This document shows positions 51,905 to 61,200 of a stretch of 64,000 bases of DNA, in pieces. The stretch spans positions 1 through 64,000 of the forward strand of contig NZ_BMUL01000017.1 of NCBI RefSeq assembly GCF_014650175.1. The letters are read 5' to 3'. The notes beneath the pieces were generated by a model, which saw only the letters and a program-made list of their open reading frames with translations, did no database searches and was not told where the DNA came from. Positions within the stretch are counted from its first letter, which is position 1. The number at the start of each line of letters is the position of its first letter. This stretch comes from Streptomyces termitum (GTDB taxonomy: Bacteria > Actinomycetota > Actinomycetes > Streptomycetales > Streptomycetaceae). The translations under genes were made by a program, and so were the position numbers.

Positions 51905-52447
51905 TTGGACGAACGTCGCACGGTGAAGGTGTCGAAGTACCTGGCGAAACACCTGCGCCACCAGCCCGAGCGGATCGGCCTCGTCCTCGACCCGCACGGC
52001 TGGACCGGGATCGACACCCTGCTCGCCGCCACGGCCGCCCACGGCTTCCCGATCAGCCGCGCCGAACTGGACCACGTGGTCGCCGCCAACGACAAGAAGC
52101 GGTTCGCGGTCGAGGACGGCCGGATCCGCGCCAGCCAGGGCCACACCGTCGCCGTCGACCTGGACCTGCCGCCCGCCGAGCCGCCCGCGTACCTCTACCA
52201 CGGCACGGTCGGCGACCGGCTCCCCGCGATCCGGACCGAGGGACTGCGGCCCATGGCCCGGCACGACGTGCACCTCTCCCCCGACCGCGAGACGGCGACC
52301 CGCGTCGGGGCGCGCCGCGGCCGGCCGGTGGTGCTGAGCGTGGACACCGGGGCGATGCACCGGGCCGGGCACGTCTTCCGGGTCAGCGCGAACGGGGTCT
52401 GGCTGACCCCCGCCGTCCCACCGGAGTTCATCCGCTTCCCCGGGTGA
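51905..52447 (+). CDS. kptA: RNA 2'-phosphotransferase
   Basis: A 180-residue Tpt1/KptA enzyme that transfers an RNA 2'-phosphate to NAD+. The N-terminal winged domain holds the catalytic Arg-His in LAKHLRHQPERIGLVLDPHGW. The ADP-ribosyltransferase part has LYHGTVGDRLPAI and ARRGRPVVLSVDTGAMHRAGHVF with further Arg residues, and ends VPPEFIRF. Bacteria lack the fungal tRNA-splicing reaction that needs this, so its in vivo RNA substrate is open. A TTG start at 51905 (GGGGAAG 4 nt upstream) gives the usual length; a GTG at 51923 is the alternative. Confidence 0.92.
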   Translation: MDERRTVKVSKYLAKHLRHQPERIGLVLDPHGWTGIDTLLAATAAHGFPISRAELDHVVAANDKKRFAVEDGRIRASQGHTVAVDLDLPPAEPPAYLYHGTVGDRLPAIRTEGLRPMARHDVHLSPDRETATRVGARRGRPVVLSVDTGAMHRAGHVFRVSANGVWLTPAVPPEFIRFPG

Positions 52448-52491
52448 GGCCACCGGGAGCGGCCGGGACGCGGGCGCCGGACCCTCTGGGG

Positions 52492-52503
52492 CATGATCGG
52501 AGC
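52492..52503 (+). promoter_or_regulatory. -10 box for a leaderless transcript of the 52504 gene
   Basis: CATGAT (52492-52497) ends 6 nt before the ATG at 52504, with no strong Shine-Dalgarno. Confidence 0.4.
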
Positions 52504-52956
52504 ATGGTTCCTCCGCATCTGCCCAGCACCCAGGCCGCCGTCGAGGCCGTTCGCGCGCTCGCCCGGGAGTTCGCCCTGGAGATGACCGTCACCGACGACA
52601 TCGGCGCGGACCAGACCTCCCGCCGCACCTCCGCCGGCGCCTTCGTCGTCCTCGACGAGGACGGCTCGCTGCCGCACGAGGCGTTCGTCGAACTGGGCGG
52701 CAGCCCGTCCGTCACCGTGCGCCTCTTCCCCGAGGACGACGCGCTGATCACGGTGGACGGCGTCGACTTCCACGACGTGCCGAGGGACGCGGTACCGGGA
52801 TTCGTCCGCGCGGTCCACACCGGTCTGGCCCACGTGAAGGGACGCTTCTTCCCGCCCGGACAGTGGCTGATCGTCCCGGTGCCCGGCGGCGCCACCTACA
52901 AGGAACTGGTCCCCCTGATGACCCTCACCCCCTGGCTGAGCAGCAGCGTCCGCTGA
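52504..52956 (+). CDS. uncharacterised 150-residue protein
   Basis: A soluble protein I do not recognise. The first half has an amphipathic helix (AAVEAVRALAREFALEMTV) and a beta-hairpin (AGAFVVLDEDGSLPHEAFVELGGSPSVTVRLFPEDDALITVDGVDFHDV). The second half has a helix-rich segment with Trp and Pro (KGRFFPPGQWLIVPVPGGATYKELVPLMTLTPWLSS). No Cys pairs, signal peptide or membrane segment. It lies 56 bp after kptA but seems to have its own promoter. Confidence 0.75.
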   Translation: MVPPHLPSTQAAVEAVRALAREFALEMTVTDDIGADQTSRRTSAGAFVVLDEDGSLPHEAFVELGGSPSVTVRLFPEDDALITVDGVDFHDVPRDAVPGFVRAVHTGLAHVKGRFFPPGQWLIVPVPGGATYKELVPLMTLTPWLSSSVR

Positions 52957-53061
52957 CCCCGGCCCCACCCACGTCTCCGCCCGCCGCCGCGACCCGCCGC
53001 GACCCGCCCGCCCCGCTCCTCCGCACGACCGTTCGGGAGGAGGCCCTGGCCGGTTCCGGCA

Positions 53062-53074
53062 TAGGCTCGGCCGC
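53062..53074 (+). promoter_or_regulatory. -10 box for a leaderless transcript of the LLM oxidoreductase gene
   Basis: TAGGCT (53062-53067) lies 7 nt before the ATG at 53075. Confidence 0.45.
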
Positions 53075-53977
53075 ATGAGCCTGCGTCTGAGCACCGTGAT
53101 CCTGCCCGTCGACCGCTGGCACGAGGGCGGCGCCGCCACGTGGCGGCGCGCCGAGGAACTCGGCTTCCGCACCGCGTACACCTACGACCACCTGTCCTGG
53201 CGCAGTTTCCGGGACGGCCCCTGGTTCGGCGCCCTGCCCACCCTCACCGCCGCCGCGACGGCCACCGAGCGCCTGCGGCTCGGCACCCTCGTCACCTCGC
53301 CGAACTTCCGCCACCCGGTGACGCTCGCCAAGGAACTGATCTCGCTCGACGACATCTCCGGCGGCCGGGTCACCCTCGGCATCGGCGCGGGCGGCAGCGG
53401 CTTCGACGCCACCGCGCTCGGCCAGGAGGCGTGGACGCCGAAGGAGCGGGCGGACCGGTTCGCCGAGTTCGTGCCGCTGCTCGACCGGCTGCTCACCGAG
53501 GACGCCGTGTCGGAGCGGGGCACCTTCTACTCCGCCGAGGAGGTCCGGAACATCCCCGGCTGCGTGCAGCGCCCCCGGCTCCCCTTCGCGGTGGCGGCGA
53601 CCGGCCCGCGCGGGCTGCGGCTGGCCGCCCGGTACGGGCAGGCGTGGGTGACGACCGGCGACCCGAAGCTGTACGAGGAGGGGACCCCCGGTCAGTCGGT
53701 GGCGGCGCTGCGCGGCCAGATCGAGAAGCTGGGCAAGGCGTGCGCGGAGGCCGGCCGGGACGTGGCCGGGCTGGAGAAGGTCCTGCTCACCGGCTTCACC
53801 CCGGACAAGAACACCATGCTCGACTCGGTGGACGCCTTCGTGGACTTCGCCGGGACCCACCGCGAGCTCGGCTTCACCGAGATCGCGGTCCACTGGCCGA
53901 TCCCCGACTCGGACTTCGCCGCCGACCAGCGGGTCTTCGAGGCCGTCGCGACCGAGGCCCTCGCCCAGCTCGGCTGA
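53075..53977 (+). CDS. LLM-class flavin-dependent oxidoreductase
   Basis: A 300-residue luciferase-like TIM-barrel protein. LRLSTVILPVDRW at the N-terminus, RLRLGTLVTSPNFRHPVTLAKELISLDDISGGRVTLGIGAG as the central signature, and LPFAVAATGPRGLRLAARYGQAWVT near residue 190 are typical of F420- or FMN-dependent members. Streptomyces makes F420, and the GAG/GSG loop suits it, but the cofactor is not proven by sequence. Monocistronic; followed by a very long hairpin. Confidence 0.9.
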   Translation: MSLRLSTVILPVDRWHEGGAATWRRAEELGFRTAYTYDHLSWRSFRDGPWFGALPTLTAAATATERLRLGTLVTSPNFRHPVTLAKELISLDDISGGRVTLGIGAGGSGFDATALGQEAWTPKERADRFAEFVPLLDRLLTEDAVSERGTFYSAEEVRNIPGCVQRPRLPFAVAATGPRGLRLAARYGQAWVTTGDPKLYEEGTPGQSVAALRGQIEKLGKACAEAGRDVAGLEKVLLTGFTPDKNTMLDSVDAFVDFAGTHRELGFTEIAVHWPIPDSDFAADQRVFEAVATEALAQLG

Positions 53978-54042
53978 GCGCACGACCCCCTCCCCGGCGT
54001 GCGCACGGGGAGGGCGAAGAGGCCGGCACGCGCACGCGCCGA

Positions 54043-54094
54043 GGGTGAGCCGGGGTGGCGGGCACGAGAACGTGTCCGCCACCCCGGCTCACCC
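54043..54094. terminator. 24-bp-stem hairpin between the LLM and MarR genes
   Basis: GGGTGAGCCGGGGTGGCGG (54043-54061) is perfectly complementary to 54076-54094. The stem continues through CACG/CGTG to an AGAA loop, giving about 24 paired bases with one G-T. It covers the stop codon of the MarR gene (54089-54091), so it can terminate both convergent transcripts. Confidence 0.8.
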
Positions 54095-54721
54095 TTCCGC
54101 GTCCCCGCCGCCCCCGCGCCGCTTCCCGCCCCCGCCGCCGTTCCCGCTGCCCGGCCGCTCTCCGCCACCGTCACCGCCCCCGTCACCGTTCCCGCCGCCC
54201 CGCCGCTTCCCGCCGCCGAGGGTGCGGTAGCCGGGGTGGACGCCCGGGGTGAGGCCCTGCTGGGCGGCGACCCGGGCGAGGAGGCCGGCGAGGAGGGTCC
54301 GTTCGGCACCGTCCAGGGCGGCGAGGAGGTCGTCCTCGTGGGCGGTGGCGAGTTCGCGGACCCCGGCGAGGGCGCGGCGCCCGTCCTCGGAGACGTACAG
54401 CTCGTAGTTGCGGCGGTCCTCGGTGCTGCGGCGCCGTTCCACCAGGCCCTTGCGCTCCAGGGCGTCGATGAGGGCGACGACGCGGCTCGGGACCACGCCC
54501 AGGTCGGCGGCGAGCGAGCGCTGACTGCGGCCCGGGGCGGTGGCGATCATCCGCAGCAGGCCGACGTCCGGCGGGGCGAGCCCCAGGGCGCCGACGCGCT
54601 CGCCGAAGCGGCCCGCCGCGTGCGCCCCCAGCTGGGCGAGCAGGAACGCCGCCCCGCGCGGCGCGGGAGCCGCGTGCTCCTCCGCGCCCTCTTCCTCCGG
54701 TCGTTGCCCCTGGCTGCTCAC
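54089..54721 (-). CDS. MarR-family regulator with Gly-rich tail
   Basis: A 210-residue protein. Residues about 25-165 are a MarR winged helix (LGLAPPDVGLLRMIATAPGRSQRSLAADLGVVPSRVVALIDALERKGLVERRRSTEDRRNYELYVSEDG). The last 50 residues are Gly/Arg/Asn low complexity, made by a GC-rich repeat tract ending inside the terminator stem, and may be a recent run-on of the frame. GTG start at 54721. It is divergent from the membrane-protein gene, with palindromes in the 69-bp gap that it probably binds. Confidence 0.88.
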   Translation of the reverse strand: MSSQGQRPEEEGAEEHAAPAPRGAAFLLAQLGAHAAGRFGERVGALGLAPPDVGLLRMIATAPGRSQRSLAADLGVVPSRVVALIDALERKGLVERRRSTEDRRNYELYVSEDGRRALAGVRELATAHEDDLLAALDGAERTLLAGLLARVAAQQGLTPGVHPGYRTLGGGKRRGGGNGDGGGDGGGERPGSGNGGGGGKRRGGGGDAEG

Positions 54722-54740
54722 GGAGTTATCGTACTCGAAA

Positions 54741-54778
54741 AGAACGATTCTCCAAGGTGAACCATTCTCACGAGAGAA
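54741..54778. promoter_or_regulatory. two palindromes in the MarR/membrane-protein divergent promoter
   Basis: AGAACGATTCT (54741-54751) and TTCTC-ACGA-GAGAA (54765-54778) share the AGAA/TTCT core. Probable MarR autoregulatory operators. Confidence 0.5.
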
Positions 54779-54790
54779 CGGACCGGACCC

Positions 54791-55543
54791 ATGGCCGTCC
54801 AGAACCCGACCGCCCGGCGCCACGAGGCCCAGGGCGGGCCCCCGCTCGGACCGCTCGCCCTCGTCTCCACCGCCCTCTTCGTCGCCGGACTCGTCACGAG
54901 CACCCTCCTCGCCGACGGCGCCGTCTTCCCCTCGCCCTTCGGCGGCGCCGGAGCGACCGCCGGCATCACGGCGTACTTCCGCGACCACACGGACGCCGTC
55001 CGGATCGCCGGCGCCCTCCAGTTCGGCTCCTCGGTGCCGCTCGCCCTCTACGCCGCCACCGCCTCCGCCCGCCTCCACCGGCTCGGCGTCCGCGCCCCCG
55101 GCGCCACCATCGCCCTCGCCGGCGGCCTGCTCGCCTCCGCCTTCCTCGGCCTGTGCGGACTGCTGGGCTGGGTCCTCTCCCGGCCCGAGTCGCTCGGCCA
55201 GCCCGGCGTCGTCCGCGCCCTCCACTCCCTGGCCTTCGCGACCGGCGGCCCCGGCCACGTGGTGGCGCTCGGCCTGCTCGTCGCGGGCATCGCCGTCCCC
55301 GGCCTGCTCGCCGGACTGCTGCCGCGCGCGCTCGCCCTCGGCGGGCTCGTCCTCGCCGCCGTCGCCGAGCTGTCCACCCTCACGCTGCTGTTCGACGGCG
55401 CCGCCGTCCTCCTCCCGATCGCCCGCTTCGGCGGCCTGCTGTGGCTGATCGCGGCCGGTTTCCTGCTGCCGCGCCACCGCTCCGACCCGCGTGTCCGTGC
55501 CCGCACCGGGCCCCGTACGCCCCACGAGGAGCAGCGGGCATGA
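54791..55543 (+). CDS. uncharacterised multi-pass membrane protein (possibly DUF4386-like)
   Basis: A 250-residue protein with about seven hydrophobic helices (LALVSTALFVAGLVTSTLLAD, IAGALQFGSSVPLALYAATAS, ATIALAGGLLASAFLGLCGLLGWVL, HVVALGLLVAGIAVPGLLAG, LPIARFGGLLWLIAAGFLLP) and a hydrophilic C-terminus. The pattern recalls the DUF4386 family, but I cannot confirm it. It is divergent from the MarR gene and probably repressed by it, which would make it a stress- or ligand-induced membrane protein. Confidence 0.8.
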   Translation: MAVQNPTARRHEAQGGPPLGPLALVSTALFVAGLVTSTLLADGAVFPSPFGGAGATAGITAYFRDHTDAVRIAGALQFGSSVPLALYAATASARLHRLGVRAPGATIALAGGLLASAFLGLCGLLGWVLSRPESLGQPGVVRALHSLAFATGGPGHVVALGLLVAGIAVPGLLAGLLPRALALGGLVLAAVAELSTLTLLFDGAAVLLPIARFGGLLWLIAAGFLLPRHRSDPRVRARTGPRTPHEEQRA

Positions 55544-55640
55544 CCGTCCCCTCCATCCGCTCCGGCGCCTCTTCCCCTCCGCCGCACTCAGATGTGCGAG
55601 GACCCGCACGCACGTGCGCCCGGTGCGGAACAATGGCGGG

Positions 55641-56477
55641 GTGACCTCTCCCCGACTCATCGCCACCGACCTCGACGGCACCCTCCTGCGGGACGACAAG
55701 ACCGTCTCCGAGCGCACCGTGGCCGCCCTCGCGGCGGCCGAGCGGGCGGGGATCGAGGTCTTCTTCGTCACCGGCCGCCCGGCCCGCTGGATGGACGCGG
55801 TCAGCGCCCACGTCCACGGCCACGGCCTGGCCATCTGCGCCAACGGCGCCGCCGTCGTCGACCTGCACGCGGGCGGCACCTTCCTGGAGGTCCGCCCGCT
55901 GGCCCGGCCCGTCGCCCTCGACGTCGTACGGGCCCTGCGGGCCGCCGCCCCCGGCACCAGCTTCGCCGTCGAGCTGACCACCGGGATCCACTACGAGCCC
56001 CAGTACCCGCCCTTCTTCCTGGACCCCGGCGCCACCGTCGCCACCGCCGAGAAACTGCTGTACGAGGAGGCGCCGGGGGCCGCCGCGCCGGTGCTCAAGC
56101 TGCTCGCCCAGCACCCGGACCTGGACCCCGACGCCTTCCTGGCGACGGCCCGCGCGGCCGCCGGCGACCTGGCCTCCCTCACCCGCTCCAGCCCCACCGC
56201 GCTCATCGAGATCAGCGCCCTCGGCGTCTCCAAGGCGTCGACCCTCGCCCTGTGCTGCGCCGAGCGCGGCATCACTGCGGAGGAGGTCGTGGCCTTCGGC
56301 GACATGCCGAACGACATCGAGATGCTGAGCTGGGCCGGCCGCTCCTACGCCATGGGCAACGCCCACCCGGAGGTGCTCGCCGCCGCCTCGGGCCGTACCG
56401 CGGGCAACAACGAGGACGGCGTCGCCGTCGTCCTCGAACAGCTCGTCGCCGAAGCCCTCGCCACCCGCGCCGAATAG
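55641..56477 (+). CDS. HAD-superfamily (Cof-type) phosphatase
   Basis: A 278-residue Cof-type HAD: IATDLDGTLLRDDKTVSERT (motif I), FFVTGRPARWM (motif II), Lys in LGVSKASTLALC (motif III) and AFGDMPNDIEML (motif IV). Close in layout to the serS-coupled HAD at 38731. The GTG at 55641 has no good ribosome site, but AACAAT ends about 6 nt upstream, so the message may be leaderless. Convergent with the sensor kinase gene. Substrate unknown. Confidence 0.88.
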   Translation: MTSPRLIATDLDGTLLRDDKTVSERTVAALAAAERAGIEVFFVTGRPARWMDAVSAHVHGHGLAICANGAAVVDLHAGGTFLEVRPLARPVALDVVRALRAAAPGTSFAVELTTGIHYEPQYPPFFLDPGATVATAEKLLYEEAPGAAAPVLKLLAQHPDLDPDAFLATARAAAGDLASLTRSSPTALIEISALGVSKASTLALCCAERGITAEEVVAFGDMPNDIEMLSWAGRSYAMGNAHPEVLAAASGRTAGNNEDGVAVVLEQLVAEALATRAE

Positions 56478-56509
56478 CCCGCCCCACCGGGCGCGCGGGC
56501 CCCGGGCCC

Positions 56510-58219
56510 CTACAGCGGCGCCTCCCACACCACCGTCGTCCCGCCGCCGTCCTCGCCGATCCCCGGCCCGCACCGGCTCGCGCCGCCCAGGGATTCGGCG
56601 CGGCGGGCGAGGTTGCGCAGACCGCTGCGCCGACCGCCCTCCGGGAGGCCGATGCCGTCGTCCGCGACCGTCAGCCGCACCCCGGGGGAGCCGTCCGGCA
56701 GGGTGACCGTCGCGTCGACGACGACCTCGATGCGGCCCGCCTCGGCGTGCCGGAAGGCGTTGGAGAGCGCCTCGCGGAGCGCGGCGATGAGGTTCTTGCC
56801 GGTCAGCTCGCCGACGGTGGCGTCGACCGCGCCGAGGAACCGGTGCGCGGGCTTGAAGCCCAGCGGCACCGCCGCCATGTTGATCTCCCGCAGGACGCGG
56901 GTGCGCAGCCCCGACGGCGCCTCGGCCGGGCCCTGCTGGAGGGCGAAGATCGCCGTGCGGATCTCCTGGATGGTGACGTCCAGCTCGTCGACGGCCTTGC
57001 CGACGCCCTCCCGGACGGCCGGCACGATCGCCTTGCGCTGGGCGCTCTCCAGCATCATCCCGGTGGCGAAGAGCCGCTGGATGACCAGGTCGTGCAGGTC
57101 GCGGGCGATCCGGTCGCGGTCCTCGAAGACGGCCAGCCGCTCCCGGTCGCGCTGGGCCTCGGCCATCATCAGCGCGAGCGCCGCCTGCGAGGCGAACTGG
57201 GTGGCGAGGGTCCGTTCGGCCTCGGCGAAGGGCTTGGCGCCGCGCGCCCGGGGCATCGCCAGCGCCCCCAGCACCCGGCCGCCGCTCTGGAGCGGCAGGA
57301 GCATGCTGGGGCCGTACGCGAGGTGCATGCCGCTGAGCATGCGCGGGTCCGTGGAGCTGTCCCGCACGAAGACCGCCTCGCCCTCCAGGAGCTGTTCCAC
57401 GATCGCGCTCTCCGGCGGGATCACCACGCCGAGCAGCCGGGTGGCCCGCCCCGAGGAGACGGCGGCGATCTCCAGGCCGCCCTCCTCGGCGGGCAGCAGC
57501 ACGATCCCGGCGTCCGCGTCGGCGAGCCGCCGGGCCTGCTCGGCGACGACGGCGAGGGCGTCGTCGGCGTCCCCGCCGGAGAGGAGCGCGGTGGTGACGG
57601 CGACCGAGCCGTCGATCCACCGCTCGCGCTGGCGGGCCGCCTCGTAGAGCCGGGCGTTGCCGATGGCGATGCCGGCCTCGGTGGCGAGCACCCGGACCAT
57701 GTGCTCGTCGTAGTCGTTGAACTCGCCGCCGTCCCGCTTCTCGGAGAGGTACAGATTGCCGAAGATCTCGCCCTGGACGCGGATGGGGACGCCGAGGAAG
57801 GTCCGCATCACCGGATGGCCGGGCGGGAAGCCGGCCGAGCGCGGGTCGGCGGTGAGGTCGGCGAGCCGGATGGTGTGCGGGTCGCGGATGAGCGCGCCGA
57901 GCAGCCCGGCGTGCCCGTCCGGACGGCGGCCGATGCGCCGGGCCACCTCGTCGGAGACGCCGTACGTGACGAAGTCGGAGAGGCCCGCGCCCTTCTCGTC
58001 GACGACGCCGATCGCCGCGTACCGGGCCCCCGCCAGCTCGGCGGCGGTCTCGCAGATCCGGTCCAGCGTGGAGTGCAGTTCGAGGCCGGTACCCACCGAC
58101 CGCATCGCCTCCAGGAGCTGCGGCACGCGGGCGGTCAGCTCCGTGGACAGCCCCTGGAGGCTGCGGGTGGCTTCGGTGGCGGCGGCCAGCGGATCGGGCG
58201 ATACGGACTCGGCGGTCAT
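56510..58219 (-). CDS. DevS/DosS-like tandem-GAF sensor histidine kinase
   Basis: A 569-residue kinase: two GAF domains (residues about 55-205 and 225-365), HisKA_3 with phosphoacceptor His 376 (RIARDLHDLVIQRLFATG), and a HATPase with N-box LREALSNAFRHAEAG and G-boxes DDGIGLPEGG and GGGTTVVWE. The first GAF has GHPVMRTFLGVPIRVQGEIFGNLYL. Its His 135 sits where mycobacterial DevS has its proximal haem His 149, with a constant offset also at the kinase His. So it may sense O2, NO or redox. It starts 20 bp after cydCD, and no response regulator adjoins it. Confidence 0.9.
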   Translation of the reverse strand: MTAESVSPDPLAAATEATRSLQGLSTELTARVPQLLEAMRSVGTGLELHSTLDRICETAAELAGARYAAIGVVDEKGAGLSDFVTYGVSDEVARRIGRRPDGHAGLLGALIRDPHTIRLADLTADPRSAGFPPGHPVMRTFLGVPIRVQGEIFGNLYLSEKRDGGEFNDYDEHMVRVLATEAGIAIGNARLYEAARQRERWIDGSVAVTTALLSGGDADDALAVVAEQARRLADADAGIVLLPAEEGGLEIAAVSSGRATRLLGVVIPPESAIVEQLLEGEAVFVRDSSTDPRMLSGMHLAYGPSMLLPLQSGGRVLGALAMPRARGAKPFAEAERTLATQFASQAALALMMAEAQRDRERLAVFEDRDRIARDLHDLVIQRLFATGMMLESAQRKAIVPAVREGVGKAVDELDVTIQEIRTAIFALQQGPAEAPSGLRTRVLREINMAAVPLGFKPAHRFLGAVDATVGELTGKNLIAALREALSNAFRHAEAGRIEVVVDATVTLPDGSPGVRLTVADDGIGLPEGGRRSGLRNLARRAESLGGASRCGPGIGEDGGGTTVVWEAPL

Positions 58220-58239
58220 GGGGGTGAGCCTAGTTAGTC

Positions 58240-61200
58240 CTATTTGGCGAGAAAAGTCGGCGGACGCGCACCGGCGGACGCGGAGAGCGGATCGGTGCTC
58301 CCGGACAGCGGCCCGCCCTCCCCGGACAGCGCCCCGCCTTCCCTGGGCAGGGACACGGTCGCCCCGGACAGAGGCCCGCCTTCCCCGGGCGGGGACACGG
58401 TCGCCGCGAGCAGCCGGTCGGTGGCCCGCTCCCGCTCCAGCATCCGGCGCAGCGGCCCGTCCACCGCGGCCAGTTCGGCGTACGCGCCGCGCTGCACGGT
58501 CCGGCCGCCGTCGAGCACCACCACCTCGTCCACCGCGTCGAGCCCATGCAGCCGGTGGGTGATGAGCAGGGTGGTACGGCCCTCGGTGGCGCGCAGCAGG
58601 TCGTCGGTGAGCGCGTCGGCGGTGGCCAGGTCCAGGTGCTCGGCCGGCTCGTCGAGGACGAGGACCGGGAAGTCGGCGAGGAGCGCGCGGGCCAGCGCGA
58701 GGCGCTGCCGCTGGCCGCCGGAGAGCTTCGCGCCGTGCTCGCCCACCAGGGTGTCGAGCCCGTCGGGCAGGCCCTCGGCCCAGTCGAGGAGCCGGGCGCG
58801 GCGCAGCGCCTCCCGCAGCGCCCCGTCGTCGGCGTCCGGCCGGGCGAGCCGCAGGTTCTCCCGGACCGAGCTGTCGAAGAGGTGGGCGTCCTGCGCGCAG
58901 AGCCCGACGAAGCGGCGCACGTCGTCGCCGTCGAGGTCGGCCGCGGCCGTCCCGCCGAGCCGGTACGAGCCCCGCTCGGCGTCGAGGAAGCGCAGCAGGA
59001 CCTGGGCGAGGGTGGTCTTGCCGGAGCCGGAGGCGCCGACGACGGCGACCCGCCGCCCGGCCTCCAGGGTGAGCGCGAAGCCGTCGAGCGCGGGCCGCTC
59101 CTGCCCGGCGTACCGGGCCGAGATCCCGGCCAGCTCCAGCGGGAACGGCCCGGCCGGGGGAGCGGCGGGCACGGCCGGCTCCCGTACGGGCACGGGCGCG
59201 TCCAGCACCTCGAAGACCCGCTCGGCACCGTGCCGGACCCGCTGCCGGTACTGGACCGCCAGGGGGAGCCCGGTGACGGCCTCGAAGGCGGCCAGCGGGG
59301 TGAGGACGACGACGGCGAGCGCCACCCCGTCGAGCCGCCCGTCCCGGACGGCCTGCACGCCGACGAGGGCGGCGGCCACCACGGTCAGGCCGCAGACCAG
59401 GGCGGACAGTCCGGCACCGAGCGCGGCGGCGGCGGACTGCCGGGAGGCGATGGCGGTGAGGACCCGGTCGGCGGCGCGGGCCCGGTCGAGGCGCTCGGGC
59501 AGCGCCCCGGCCACGGTCAGCTCGGCGCAGCCGCGCAGCGGGTCGGCGACGGCGGTGGCGAGCGCCCCGCGCGTGGGGGCGAGACGGCGCTCGGCCCGGC
59601 GGGCGAGGGCCGCGCCGAGCGGCGGCACGAGGACCCCGGCGGTGAGCAGGCCGACCGCGAGGACGGCGCCCGCCTCGGGCAGCAGCCAGGCGGTGAAGCC
59701 GACGGAGCCGAGGCCGACGACGAGCGCGGCCCCGGCCGGCAGCAGCCAGCGCAGCCAGTAGTCCTGGAGGGAGTCGACGTCGTGGACGAGCCGGGCCAGC
59801 AGGTCGCCGCGGCGGGCCCGGCGCAGCCCGGCGGGCGCGATCCGCTCCAGGCCGGAGTAGACCGAGACCCGCAGTTCGGCGAGCATCCGCAGCACCGCGT
59901 CGTGCGAGACGAGGCGCTCGGCGTACCGGAAGACGGCCCGCCCGATGCCGAAGGCCCGGGTGGCGGTCACCGCGACCATCAGGTGCAGCACCGGCGGCTG
60001 CTCCGAGGCCCGCGAGATGAGCCAGCCGGAGACGGCCATGAGCCCGACGGCGGCGCCCAGCGCCAGACTGCCGAGCAGCAGCGCGAGCCCCATCCGGCCC
60101 TTCAGCCCCCCGGCCATGGCCCGCACCTGCCCCAGCGTCCCCCGCCCACCCTCCGGTACGCGCTCCGCGTCCGCCACCGGCGCACTCGGCAGGGCCTCGA
60201 TGGCAGGCACCGCGGCGCCCCCGCCCCGGCCGCCCCCTCCCCCGCCGGAAGGCTCCGGAGCGGTCCGGCCGAGCGCGACCACCCGGTCGGCGACCGCCAG
60301 CAGCGCCGGCCGGTGCACGACCAGCAGCACGGTCCGCCCGGCGGCGAGCCGGCGCACCGCGTCCACCACCCCCGCCTCCGTCTCGCCGTCGAGGGCCGCC
60401 GTCGGCTCGTCGAGCAGCAGCACCGGCCGGTCCGCGAGGAAGGCCCGCGCCAGCGCGAGCCGCTGCCGCTGGCCGGCCGACAGCCCGGCGCCGTCCTCGC
60501 CGAGCACGGTCGCGGCCCCGTCGGGCAGCCCGTCGACGAAGCCGTCCGCCCCCGCGTCCCGCAGCGCCGCCCCCACCTCGGCGTCGTCCGCCCCGGGCCG
60601 GGCCAGCCGCACGTTCTCGGCGATCGTCCCGGCGAAGAGGTGCGGCCGCTGCGGCACCCAGGCGATCCGCGACCGCCACCGCTCCAGGTCGAGCCCCGCC
60701 AGATCGGCGCCGCCGATCCGTACCGTCCCGCCCTCCTCCGGCTCCGTGAAGCCGAGGACGACGTCGAGCAGGGTCGACTTGCCCACCCCGCTCGGGCCGA
60801 CGAGGGCCACCGTCTCGCCGGGTTCGACCGTGAGCGTCGCCGCGTCGAGCGAGGGCTCGGCCCGGCCCGGGTGGCGGACCGTCACCCCCTCCAGCTCGAT
60901 CCGGTACGGCTCCGGCACCGCCCGCGTCCCGCCGTCCCGCACCGGGGTCTCCAGGACCTCGAAGATCTCCTCGGCCGCCGCGAGCCCCTCCGCCGCCGCG
61001 TGGAACTGCGCCCCGACCTGCCGCAGCGGCAGGTACGCCTCGGGCGCGAGGACCAGGATGACGAGCCCGGTGTAGAGGTCGAGGGTGCCGTGGACGAGCC
61101 GCATGCCGATGGTGACGGCGACGAGGGCGACCGAGAGCGTGGAGAGCAGTTCGAGGGCGAAGGAGGAGAGGAAGGCGATCCGCAGCGTGCGCATGGTGGC

